Shown here: positions 23,858-32,995 of the stretch, in pieces
Layout: every line of letters starts with the position of its first letter
How positions within the stretch are numbered: the stretch's first letter is position 1
Source of the DNA: CAZCZZ01 sp964503335
GTDB lineage: Bacteria; Verrucomicrobiota; Kiritimatiellia; CAIVKH01
Direction of reading: 5' to 3'
Assembly (NCBI GenBank): GCA_964503335.1
Contig: CAZCZZ010000013.1
Span: 8,445 to 72,444 of the forward strand
DNA: 64,000 nt
Translations under genes and position numbers: made by a program
The notes under the pieces: model-generated
Seen by the model: only the letters and a program-made list of their open reading frames with translations
The model's database searches: none
What the model was told of the DNA's origin: nothing

Positions 23858-26800
23858 CACAGTCCCGTCCAGTTCGGAAGCTGGTCCTTCACAAGGTCCC
23901 ACACGCCCTGCCTGAATACGGGGAATTTCCCCTTCAGCACGAGTTCGTCATAAAACAGGATCTGGTAGGCCATCATGTCTTCGGACCCATCCACGATAAA
24001 TTCATCGATGCCCGCCGGCGTAGGCACCAGCGTCAGCAGGGAGCGGGCTGTAGGCGGGAGGTAGCGATGGTGTTCGCTTCGGTAGAAGCTGTCCTGCGCA
24101 CGGCATAACGTCCCGAGCTGCAGCCCATAGAGATCGACCTGCAGGTAGACACCGACGCCAATCTGGATCGGAGTGAAAAGGAAGCCATCGATCGCGCCGG
24201 TAACACGGTCGTACGCGAACTGTTCCACGGTCTGGAGCGCCTGCGGCTGCAAGGAACCGAGCGCAGTAACCATCCCCGATATCTTCTCAACCACCGGGTT
24301 GCCCGGCTCGCCTTCCGATTCGGGCCGGATTTCGGGGAACACATAGGATAGGTAGTAGCGCCGGTTGTTGCTCATGATCGCAATCTGCTCGTCGAAACGT
24401 GAAGCGAGCGTCAGAGCCGTTTCGGAAGAACCCTGCACGTACGTCTGGGGATCATTCGCCTTCTCCACGGCTTTCTCGAGTGGCATCTGAGCGCCAATAA
24501 TCCAGAGGCCGAGGAAGATATTGTGGAACGTCTTCCTCGCCTCAAGGATCAACGGGTCGATGGCCTGGCCTTGCAGTGCTTCGAGGATCTTCCCGTCCAT
24601 GACGGTCACCGTGATCTCGCGGCGCAACCGGATCAGGTTCCGCCCGATGATCTCCCACTTGATCTTGTCGAGATGCTTCGCCTCAGCCTCCTCGATCTCC
24701 TTGCTCCGCAGGGGCCGCACGATTCCCGTGCCGAGGATGCGCCGGAAGAACTCCGCCTCCTTCTCCGGGTCGAGGTAGTCGACGCCAAACAGCCAATCCT
24801 CAAGCGCCTCCACCCCCTTCTCGATATCCATATCGCCGCGTTTCTTGCTCAGCCCCTCCTTCGCGGTCTTCTTGTAGTCATCGAGTATCTTGCCGGCTTG
24901 CTCGTCCTGCTCTTCGATCTGCTGTTGCGTGAGCTGCTTGTTCCCGTTGTTGAAGTGGGGATGGGTCTTGATGATGCGCTTCTTGCCCAGCTTGATGAGC
25001 CGATCCGAGAGCTTCGCGACCATCTTCGCCGTGGCGAAATCGGCATTGACGAAGGCGAAGAACGCCGCCTCGTCGGCACGCTTCTTCGTGAAAGCCATGT
25101 GCAGCATCAGGCGCTGCAGCGAGTCCCACTGGTCGGGAAGCCGCGCGCCGAGGATGCGGCGGAGATCCTCGTCATAATCGTTCATCGGGCCACGGTATAT
25201 CCCGCGGAATTTGGGCGTTGCCGGACCGCGTTCGAACTGCCCGACGAAGTTGCTCGCATTGCCCGTCTGGAAGTGCCAGACGTTCGTGTTCTGGACCTGG
25301 AACGTCTTGAAGAGGAACGTGATCTGCGGGTCCGCGGCGTACGTGATGTTGGTCAGTTCGCCGATCAGGCGCCTCGCATCCTTCACAAGGGACGCCGGCA
25401 CGACAAACTCGGTTTCCGCCTGATTGTATTCCGCTGTGACCGTGGCGAAGGTCTGCCCTACCTTCGACTCGCCGTGTTCCGCAGTCAGGGAGTAGATGCC
25501 CGGCTTCGGCACGGGAATGTGGAACACGCCGGCGGCGTCGGTATATCCCGTGTACACGTTATCCGGCCCGACAGGACGCTCCACATCCCACATCTTGACC
25601 GATACATCCGGCAGCGGTCGATGCTGGCGGTACGTCGGCGTGAACACCTGTCCCCGTTCCGTCCTCAAGAGCATCTGCACATCCGTCACCAGACCCGTAA
25701 AAATTGGCCCGATGTTGATGGTGACATAGCGCGGGTCCACGAGCAGGTTGCCGCCGCCGGAAAGCTGTCCATGGAGATCGACCCGGTACACGACAACGCC
25801 CTGGTTCGTCGGCTGGGAGAGGATCACGGTGTAATGGTTGGTCTCATGCGGCCCGATATTCGCCGGCTGCGCCTGCGAATAGTCGCGGTTGAGGAAATCG
25901 CCGATGCCGTCGTCGCGCACCAGTTGTGGTTCGACATTGAGGAAGGATTCGCTCGTCGCGTTCGCGACGGTTACGGTCACGCGGACGGTCGATGCAGGGT
26001 CGAGCGGCACGAAGGACGGATACGGCGTCGCCGTGAAGTCGAATGGCGTGATGTTCACGAGGTACGTCTTCGGCTTCGCATCATACGTCCTGTTGCGGGC
26101 CGGGCTGAAACCGGAGGCGTTCCCGGTGAAACCGACGACGCCCGCCGTGATCGCCGTGTAGGTGCCGGTAAACGTGAACTGCTGGCCCGGCTGGAGCGTG
26201 ATTCCGGTCGGCGAAATCGCCTGCACGACCTGCGCTGTGCCCTGCCCCAGAATATTCGTCGCGAGCTGGTAGGTCTGGAGGTCGGGCGTCACCGTCGTCA
26301 GCTGCTCCGGCGCGTTGTTGACGACGATCATCTTCATCGTGAAGACATCGCCCGGATGAATTGTCGCTTCCTCCGGCTCCACACGCAGGATCTCGATCGG
26401 GTCTTCGATGACGACCTGGATGCCATCCTTGGGATCCGGGAAGCTGCTGACCGTCGTCCCGCCCCCGTCGGTGCCTTCTGCCACGCCTTTCACGCGGACC
26501 ACCCCGCTGCTGACTGCGACGTAGACGGATGTATAGACGAGGCTCTCGCCCGGATTCAGGTCAATGGACGAAGGCCCGGAATTCGTCACGAGCGCCAGCA
26601 AACCGTCTCCGTCTATAAGGAGAGAAACGGCATGGACGTCGAAGACGACAGCCTGGCTCGGATTCGAGACTTCGAATGTGAAGGTGATCTGGTCATCGAG
26701 GATCAGGAAGTTCTCGTCCGATTGCAGCCTGCCATCAAGGGATGGACTCGCAAGCCTCTGGACAAGCAACGCCGCATTGCCGTCGGTCCATGTCTCAAGG

Positions 26801-29800
26801 TCTACACCCAGCGCATTGTACGGGATCTGTGCCCACGGCTGGCCGACGCGGCGTATCGCATCGTACGGCGCCTGCACGGGCACCTTCTTCACAACCTCCG
26901 CCAGTTCGTCGACCTGGTACAAGTCTTCCGGCGAGTTCGCTGGATTCCACCCGGGCCCCATGTCCATGGGACCGGCCCTGACAGGATTCGCGAACTGGAT
27001 GGTGAGGCTGTAGTAATTCAAGGCGCCGGCGAGATCCCGGGCGCCCGTGAACCTGTCGAACCGGAAGATGCGTCCGCCGTACATCTCATCGGACGCGGCA
27101 TTCTCCGTGTACACGTTGCCATCTGTGTCAACAGCGAGCCCCTTGGCGCCGGGCGGATACTTGAAACCCGCATTCGAGAAGTAGGCGGGCGACGACTGTC
27201 CCTGGTTCATGATGCGCGTGATGAACTGATTCGTCGGGTTGAGGTAGAAGACATCGCCCGTCAACTTCGCCACTTCGATCTCGTCCGGCGGACGCGTCGG
27301 CCCAAACCGGTTCACGGTGATCAGGACAGGGTCGGAATAGTCGCTCACCATCGCCTGCCAGTTGTGGAGCGCGAACGGCCCGAGTCCCGAATCCTGCAGG
27401 ACGCCGAAATCGGGCAGCGACCACCACGGCAACGTCGCCTCGATGAGCGAGCGATCCACCTGGTCATCTCCGCGCTGCAGCAGCGTCGTGACAACCGCAT
27501 AGAACCATGTGGCCTTCGGGGCAAGAACGACCTGGCTCAGGTTGTCGAGGATCGTTGGCAGCGGGTTTTCGTCACGCAAGGTAAAGACCACCTGGCCGAA
27601 CTGCGCAGCCGGCCATTCGCTCACCGGAAGCGCCGGGCTGTTGACCACATTCGGTGGCTTCACCAGCGTGTCGCCGCGAACCTGGACATAGTCGATCAGC
27701 GTCCTGGCCCCGCTCGCACGGTCGAAACGGAAAAGGGCGTACACGAAATTCTCGTCGGGTCTCGCCACCTGCGTGCTGCTCGGGTTGAACTCCACTTCGA
27801 CCTGCACACCGTTTCCATCCGGCGCCGACACCTGCGTCACCGAATCGATCTTCGGAGGAAGTGGTACCCTGCTGGCGCGCCCCTCGAACGCGAACAGTTC
27901 ACGCAACGAGTCATCGGCCTGCCCGGCCATCAGGGCCAGTGTCGTCACGCCTCCGAGCGAATTCGGCATCATGGACAGCCTGTACTGCGTCGCGCAGTAG
28001 CTCATGAACGACTCGTTGAGCCGTGCCTCGGCGAAGTTCGCGCGGTGCGACGCAATGCCGCGCCAGAATCCGGTGAAACGACGGTCAGGCGGCGGACCCT
28101 GCGCGTAAGCAGGCGCCGCAATCATGTCGCCGATCGCTTCAATGAAATCCTGGCCCGCAGCAAACAGCCTGTCGAACACGCCGGGTGGGAGAACTTGCGC
28201 GTTGCCGTTGATGTTGCGGTCCACGACGTACGAGAAGAACGACGACGTGAACAGGAATGCCTGCAGCGGATTGAGCTGCGTCTGCTCGCTGATGACCGGG
28301 GGGCGGACCGAAAGGTTCTTGCCGCGGTTGAAGATCATGATCGGCAGGGCGCTCTGTGGATTGTTCGGGTCGGCCCACGCCGCATTGACGGCGTCCTGTA
28401 ACAGATCCAGCCATTCTGCCAACGAGGGCGGTCCCCCATTCGACCATGCCATGCCGAATGAAAGTCCGTAGAGCAGCGTTCCGAGCGGGATGCTCTCATC
28501 GCCGCGACTCAACTCCTCCGCAAGTCGATCCAATCCATCCGGCGTGATGCTGAGCAGGCCGGCATCAGCAAGGGCGGGATTGAGCTGGTTGCCATCCGCG
28601 TCGAGCACGCCGGCCTCCGTCCCGCCTACGAGCAACATCGCGTCCCGCACCAGCTCGCGGGCCTTCTCCAGTTCCATCCCCCCGCCCAGCACACCGAACC
28701 CACGACCCACGACGCTCATCAGCGACACACCCGCCGGCGCGGAGGCATCGAACACGGTCGCCGCCGTCGGCAGCGTACCAAGGTCGATCGCGCGGGGCGC
28801 ATCCCCGTTCACCGTGATCCGGATCAACTCGTGGTTCGGCGAGTTGATCAGCAGTGTGTAGATGCCCGTCGGGAGGCCGCTGAACGAGAACGATCCGTCA
28901 AGCGCCGAGGTGGTCCTGTACGAAGTGCCCTCGATCGAGATGATCGCATTGGCGATCGCGTTGCTCGTCACGGAATCGATAAGCGTCCCGCCCAGCGAAA
29001 TCCCGCCCTCCTGCACGTTGAAGGCCACGACGGAAACGGCGTACTCGAGAAGGGTCTCCACGGAGATCGACCGCATTCCGAGCGCGGCATTGTCGGCGAT
29101 GGTGACGTTCGCGACAAGCTGCGTGGCGCTGTTGACCGTCACGCTGTTCACGGTCACTCCGTCGCCAAAATCCGCGATGCTTGAGGCCTGGTCGAAATCC
29201 GTGGCGAAGGGTCCGCTGCCCATGCCGGCCAGCGTGACGCTCACCATCTGCCCGCGCGACGCGTTGGCCGGCGAAACACCGGTGATGATCGCCGCAGACA
29301 CCGGCTCTACAGGTACGTTGTTGGTCGTGCCGTTGACTACGCCCGTGATGCGCTGGACGTTACGAAGGCTCGGGCTGACCACAGGGTCCACAATGAGCGT
29401 CAGGACATTCGTGCTGCCCACGTCCGCCGACGGCACATCGAGCACCGTGATCTGGAGCGCCTGCGTGGACCCCAAACCCCCGCCATCCGCGACGGCGAAC
29501 GGCACCGTGTAGACACCGGCCTGGGAGAAGTCGGGCGCGAAGAAGAATTCGCCCGTGTCGGGCACCAGCACGGCATTCGGCGGGAGATTCGACGACGAGT
29601 ACACCAAGGAGTCGCCATCAATATCCGACGCCTCAAGCTGGATGGACAGCAGCGTGCCTTCATCCACCTCCACGGCATCGGGCGGGAACAGGTAGGGGCC
29701 GCGGTTGATGTTCGTCACCGTGATCTCCACCGTCTGCTTCTTCACATATCCGGTTTCATCCCGGGCGGTGACCTCAACCGAATAGACACCCGCTTCGTCA

Positions 29801-31437
29801 AAGGCCGGCGTGAAGCGCAGTGTCGCCGTCGCCGGGTTTCCGTTCGTGGCATCCAACTCCATCGTATCCGTCATCGGGGAGGCCTCGATGGTCACAACTC
29901 CGCCATCCGGGTCGGAAGCCTGCGCGGGGACATCGACCGTCTGCCCCTCGCCCACGAAGACCTGCGGCGGCACCGTCAGGGAGGGCGGACTCACGGACTC
30001 CAGCCCGGCAAGCACCTCAATGGCATACGTGAACTGGATGGTACGATGCCGCGTAAAGGTGATCTGCCGTGTCAGCTTGTCGTTGCTCTCGAAACGTCCC
30101 GCCGTGAGCTGGCCGCTGAGATCAAAGTACGGCTGACCGTACGGCAACTGACCGAAACCGGCCGACGCGCCGGCGACCGCTACACCCGACGTGCTGACAT
30201 GCACCACACAATGAAGCGGCGACACGCCGACGCGCCCGCCGAGGTTGTAGATGCTCACATCGACGGTCGAAACCAGGTTCCCCGTCGCACGGTCGAGTGT
30301 CGTGCGCTCGTTCGTCGTGGTGATGAAGCAATGCGCGGAGATATCCTTCATCACCGTGGGATTGCCGGCGAAGGAGGCGCCAAGCGGCAGGAGGAGGACG
30401 AGGAGACAGGGCGCCGGGGAGAGACGGCGACGGGTCGACAGGAGGAATGCGAGGCCGAGCGCGACAAGCAGGATGGATGCGGGTTCGGGCACGACGGTGA
30501 TTGAGATGTTGTCGATGCGAACAGCGCTGTCACCGGATGTCTCGTTGAGGCTGTCCAGCTCGAACGCCAGGATGGAATAGGTATTCGAAGTCGTAAAGGT
30601 GCCCGTGTAGTGCGACCACTGGGGGCCCTTGATGCTGGCGCCGATGGTGCCGAGGACATTGTAGGGACCGATGTAGTCCAAATCCATCAGCGCCAGCGAT
30701 GCGGCGAACATGTTGCTGACGATGCTGAAGGCGCCAAGGTCGTCGGTGAAGTACATCGACGCGAAGAAGACGTCGGGGAACGTGCCCGTGTCAAAGGTGT
30801 CGGAGAGCTGGTTGTTGAAATCGAACTCGATGGTGTAGGTCTCGGGTGCCAGTGCGAACGGGCGATAGGTGATTGTCCTGTTCGTCGTTGAATCCCCCAA
30901 CACCATCTCTTCGCTCGACACGCTGACGTCGCCGGAGTTCGTCCAGTTGACGAGGCCGGCGGAAAAGTCATCCACCTCAGGTCCAGCGGAGACAAAGAGG
31001 CGGGGCCGGATGGAACGCTGGACAGACATCGCATCCGAAGCACCCTGCAAGCCGGGGACCGGGTCTCCTGCGGTGGATCCGGACGCATGCAATTTTGCAT
31101 CGAGGCTGCGTGCGGACCGCTCGTCGCGAACGACTACCTGCCTGAGAGCCGGAAGCTGGCTGACCCAGGGGCGATTGGACCGCTCGATATGTGCCGCGAG
31201 TTCTGTGCGCACCCGCTGCTGATAGGACTCGAACAGACGGCGTGATTGCTCGACATAAAGCTCGTCCACTTTCCCCGGAAGGGACTTCGACTCGAGGATG
31301 CCGGACCGGCCTTCGCCGTCGTGTGCAAGGCTGTCGAGGGTAGGAAGTCCGGATATGACGGAAGCCATTGCACCGGGAACGGCCAATAGAACGCCAAGGC
31401 AAGCGAAACGGAATTTCCCCACAACGCACGAAAGCAC
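23857..31437 (-). CDS. Giant (about 2526 aa) exported multidomain protein with an internal PEP-CTERM signal
   Basis: A GTG start is chosen for GGAGGAG 6 nt upstream and the signal peptide LSCVVGKFRFACLGVLLAVPGAMAS; longer starts exist. Residues 25-315 resemble an ordinary PEP-CTERM substrate, ending in VPEPASILLVALGLAFLLSTRRR (about 316-338), a complete sorting signal. The frame then continues into a second signal-like stretch (PAPCLLVLLLPLGASFAGN) and about 2160 further residues. These hold cadherin/He_PIG-like domains (PPQVFVGEGQTVDVPAQASDPDGG), an IPT/TIG domain (ITGVSPANASRGQMVSVTLAG), a carboxypeptidase-regulatory-like domain (SNAIANAIISIEGTSYRTTSALDGSFSFSGLP), CARDB-like domains and a charged helical C-terminal region. 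It is either a genuine fusion or two genes merged by a lost stop codon. It is first in the four-gene operon. Confidence 0.78.
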   Translation of the reverse strand: MLSCVVGKFRFACLGVLLAVPGAMASVISGLPTLDSLAHDGEGRSGILESKSLPGKVDELYVEQSRRLFESYQQRVRTELAAHIERSNRPWVSQLPALRQVVVRDERSARSLDAKLHASGSTAGDPVPGLQGASDAMSVQRSIRPRLFVSAGPEVDDFSAGLVNWTNSGDVSVSSEEMVLGDSTTNRTITYRPFALAPETYTIEFDFNNQLSDTFDTGTFPDVFFASMYFTDDLGAFSIVSNMFAASLALMDLDYIGPYNVLGTIGASIKGPQWSHYTGTFTTSNTYSILAFELDSLNETSGDSAVRIDNISITVVPEPASILLVALGLAFLLSTRRRLSPAPCLLVLLLPLGASFAGNPTVMKDISAHCFITTTNERTTLDRATGNLVSTVDVSIYNLGGRVGVSPLHCVVHVSTSGVAVAGASAGFGQLPYGQPYFDLSGQLTAGRFESNDKLTRQITFTRHRTIQFTYAIEVLAGLESVSPPSLTVPPQVFVGEGQTVDVPAQASDPDGGVVTIEASPMTDTMELDATNGNPATATLRFTPAFDEAGVYSVEVTARDETGYVKKQTVEITVTNINRGPYLFPPDAVEVDEGTLLSIQLEASDIDGDSLVYSSSNLPPNAVLVPDTGEFFFAPDFSQAGVYTVPFAVADGGGLGSTQALQITVLDVPSADVGSTNVLTLIVDPVVSPSLRNVQRITGVVNGTTNNVPVEPVSAAIITGVSPANASRGQMVSVTLAGMGSGPFATDFDQASSIADFGDGVTVNSVTVNSATQLVANVTIADNAALGMRSISVETLLEYAVSVVAFNVQEGGISLGGTLIDSVTSNAIANAIISIEGTSYRTTSALDGSFSFSGLPTGIYTLLINSPNHELIRITVNGDAPRAIDLGTLPTAATVFDASAPAGVSLMSVVGRGFGVLGGGMELEKARELVRDAMLLVGGTEAGVLDADGNQLNPALADAGLLSITPDGLDRLAEELSRGDESIPLGTLLYGLSFGMAWSNGGPPSLAEWLDLLQDAVNAAWADPNNPQSALPIMIFNRGKNLSVRPPVISEQTQLNPLQAFLFTSSFFSYVVDRNINGNAQVLPPGVFDRLFAAGQDFIEAIGDMIAAPAYAQGPPPDRRFTGFWRGIASHRANFAEARLNESFMSYCATQYRLSMMPNSLGGVTTLALMAGQADDSLRELFAFEGRASRVPLPPKIDSVTQVSAPDGNGVQVEVEFNPSSTQVARPDENFVYALFRFDRASGARTLIDYVQVRGDTLVKPPNVVNSPALPVSEWPAAQFGQVVFTLRDENPLPTILDNLSQVVLAPKATWFYAVVTTLLQRGDDQVDRSLIEATLPWWSLPDFGVLQDSGLGPFALHNWQAMVSDYSDPVLITVNRFGPTRPPDEIEVAKLTGDVFYLNPTNQFITRIMNQGQSSPAYFSNAGFKYPPGAKGLAVDTDGNVYTENAASDEMYGGRIFRFDRFTGARDLAGALNYYSLTIQFANPVRAGPMDMGPGWNPANSPEDLYQVDELAEVVKKVPVQAPYDAIRRVGQPWAQIPYNALGVDLETWTDGNAALLVQRLASPSLDGRLQSDENFLILDDQITFTFEVSNPSQAVVFDVHAVSLLIDGDGLLALVTNSGPSSIDLNPGESLVYTSVYVAVSSGVVRVKGVAEGTDGGGTTVSSFPDPKDGIQVVIEDPIEILRVEPEEATIHPGDVFTMKMIVVNNAPEQLTTVTPDLQTYQLATNILGQGTAQVVQAISPTGITLQPGQQFTFTGTYTAITAGVVGFTGNASGFSPARNRTYDAKPKTYLVNITPFDFTATPYPSFVPLDPASTVRVTVTVANATSESFLNVEPQLVRDDGIGDFLNRDYSQAQPANIGPHETNHYTVILSQPTNQGVVVYRVDLHGQLSGGGNLLVDPRYVTINIGPIFTGLVTDVQMLLRTERGQVFTPTYRQHRPLPDVSVKMWDVERPVGPDNVYTGYTDAAGVFHIPVPKPGIYSLTAEHGESKVGQTFATVTAEYNQAETEFVVPASLVKDARRLIGELTNITYAADPQITFLFKTFQVQNTNVWHFQTGNASNFVGQFERGPATPKFRGIYRGPMNDYDEDLRRILGARLPDQWDSLQRLMLHMAFTKKRADEAAFFAFVNADFATAKMVAKLSDRLIKLGKKRIIKTHPHFNNGNKQLTQQQIEEQDEQAGKILDDYKKTAKEGLSKKRGDMDIEKGVEALEDWLFGVDYLDPEKEAEFFRRILGTGIVRPLRSKEIEEAEAKHLDKIKWEIIGRNLIRLRREITVTVMDGKILEALQGQAIDPLILEARKTFHNIFLGLWIIGAQMPLEKAVEKANDPQTYVQGSSETALTLASRFDEQIAIMSNNRRYYLSYVFPEIRPESEGEPGNPVVEKISGMVTALGSLQPQALQTVEQFAYDRVTGAIDGFLFTPIQIGVGVYLQVDLYGLQLGTLCRAQDSFYRSEHHRYLPPTARSLLTLVPTPAGIDEFIVDGSEDMMAYQILFYDELVLKGKFPVFRQGVWDLVKDQLPNWTGL

Positions 31438-31591
31438 AACGCTCTCCTCCACCAAAGACGTAGAACCTGTCGACGACCACCTCGTCGGTAGTTTGACGAA
31501 GAATCCCCATCTCAGCAAGTACACTAATCAGGGAAACCTGTCATATCCGTGCGGGGTCGCCCCGATTCCGCCGAACCGGGAGCCTTTACTT

Positions 31592-31620
31592 TTGACAGGC
31601 TTTTACCCGTGCTGCATAGT
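31592..31620 (+). promoter_or_regulatory. Sigma-70 promoter of the polyprenyl synthase gene
   Basis: TTGACA (31592-31597), a 17-nt spacer and CATAGT (31615-31620) lie 18 nt upstream of the ATG. This is in the divergent region shared with the giant-protein operon. Confidence 0.6.
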
Positions 31621-31637
31621 TTCAAAACGGTTTTCTC

Positions 31638-32519
31638 ATGGCTCAGCATTCCGACCCGGACATCGAAACACAGCTCGGCGAAGTAAGGGCACTCATGGCC
31701 CAGGCTTTGGCAGATACCGTCCTGCGGCGCCTTCTCGATGACTGCAAGAGCTTGCTTGCCCAGGGGAAGATGCTCCGTTCGCGTCTTTGCCTTCGCGTCG
31801 GTCCATCCGCGCAAGTGCCTCACAATACGCTGGTTCACGCATCGGCAGCCGTGGAACTAATCCATGCCGCAAGCCTTCTGCACGACGATGTCATCGACGG
31901 CGGCTACCTGCGCCGCGGCGCTCCGACATTCTGGGTGGAACGCGGCGTTCCCGGGGCCATCCTGGTCGGCGACCTGATGCTCTTCAAGGCCTTGGACCTC
32001 ATCTCGCGCGTGGAAGATATGCGGCTGACCCGGGCGCTGATCCAGCTCACGGGCGAAGTGTGCGACGCCGAGTCGGAACAGGAACTTGTCCTCCGCGGCA
32101 AGGCGCCTCTTTGGGAGAATTCGGTCAGCATTGCCCGCCGGAAGACCGGCGCCCTCTTCGCTTTCGCCGCCACAGCCTGCGGCGGCAACGACGCGGTGCT
32201 TGCAGCCACCTTAAAGGAATCCGGCTACGCAGTGGGCACGGCCTACCAGCTCGCCGACGACGTGCTCGACGCGACGGGGAACGAAGCGGTATCCGGCAAG
32301 ACGCTGGGAACGGACAGCGCACGAGCCAAGACAACCGCGGTAACCGCCGAGCGCGACCATGACATGGACGCCCCCGCTTACATCGACCTGCTCTGCCGCG
32401 AAGCCGAACAGGGCCTCGATCCCTGGCCCCACATCAAGCACGCCTGGCGCGTATTCATGTCTCAAGACATGCGCCCCACCCTCAACCGCCACGTCGCAAC
32501 CATTCCCAGTCCGGCGTAA
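31638..32519 (+). CDS. Polyprenyl diphosphate synthase (trans-isoprenyl transferase)
   Basis: 293 residues. The first Asp-rich motif is LIHAASLLHDDVIDGGYLRRG (DDVID) and the second YQLADDVLDATG (DDVLD). The upstream GKMLRSRLCL corresponds to the substrate-binding GGKRLR region. It condenses isopentenyl diphosphate with an allylic diphosphate to make a prenyl chain, probably for quinones or carrier lipid. The chain-length region before DDVID (ELIHAAS) has no bulky aromatic residue at the fifth position, compatible with a longer product. The second motif lacks the final Asp of DDxxDxxG, as often seen. It is monocistronic, with a consensus-like promoter upstream and a REP doublet downstream. Confidence 0.85.
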   Translation: MAQHSDPDIETQLGEVRALMAQALADTVLRRLLDDCKSLLAQGKMLRSRLCLRVGPSAQVPHNTLVHASAAVELIHAASLLHDDVIDGGYLRRGAPTFWVERGVPGAILVGDLMLFKALDLISRVEDMRLTRALIQLTGEVCDAESEQELVLRGKAPLWENSVSIARRKTGALFAFAATACGGNDAVLAATLKESGYAVGTAYQLADDVLDATGNEAVSGKTLGTDSARAKTTAVTAERDHDMDAPAYIDLLCREAEQGLDPWPHIKHAWRVFMSQDMRPTLNRHVATIPSPA

Positions 32520-32524
32520 CCCTT

Positions 32525-32613
32525 GGAGACGGCATGACCCCATGCCGTTCGTTGGGCTGATCAAATGGCAACCCTCTTCACGCTTGGGAACGGCGTGGGG
32601 TCACGCCGTCTCC
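32525..32613. repeat. REPIN-like doublet: two REP hairpins in inverted orientation
   Basis: Each 25-nt arm is itself a palindrome with an 8-bp stem: ACGGCATG/CATGCCGT (loop ACCC) and ACGGCGTG/CACGCCGT (loop GGGT). The two arms are inverted copies of one another (including the GGAG...CTCC ends) across 39 nt. This is the layout of REP doublets mobilised by RAYT transposases. It sits at the 3' ends of convergent transcription units and could also serve as a terminator. Confidence 0.75.
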
Positions 32614-32617
32614 AGAG

Positions 32618-32914
32618 CTACGGCAGCTTCACGCGGACCCGGTAGCTGCGGTTCGGCGTGTCGTTGGTGTCGGGGATGGATGTGGTGCCGAGAAGACCCG
32701 GCACGTTCGTCGTCAGGGGCAGCCAGGGTCCGACGATCAGGTTCGTGTTGTAGTGCAAATCGTACACACGGCCTGTCGATGACGGGAACGTCACGTAGCG
32801 CGGGGTTCGATTCGTGAGCAGAATGATGCGGTGATACGAGTTCGCGTTCGTCGGCACCGTGTCCGCGATGAATTCGAACAGGTTGAGGAATCCGTCCGAA
32901 TCGCCGCTCACTGA
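32618..32914 (-). pseudogene. C-terminal remnant of an exported Ca-binding-repeat protein
   Basis: Translation gives SGDSDGFLNLFEFIADTVPTNANSYHRIILL followed by strands ending YRVRVKLP. The DxDG...E(Y/F)xADTxPTNxxS block is the thrombospondin-3/EF-like calcium motif that starts the last domain of many large exported PVC proteins, and YRxRxxxP is a typical end. Everything N-terminal is absent: upstream is the end of the FHA gene region and no signal peptide exists. It therefore looks like the tail of a deleted gene. Confidence 0.6.
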
Positions 32915-32995
32915 TGCATATTGTAAGGAGAAAATAGAAGCCGGCTGCGGGAGCACCCCTACCGGGCGAATAGGTGATCCTCTCCCGAGAACACG

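Noticed and set aside
24523..28401. 1292-codon plus-strand frame opposite the giant exported protein gene
   Set aside because: Arg/His/Asp-rich shadow with no domain signature. The opposite strand encodes coherent exported domains with proper starts and coupling.
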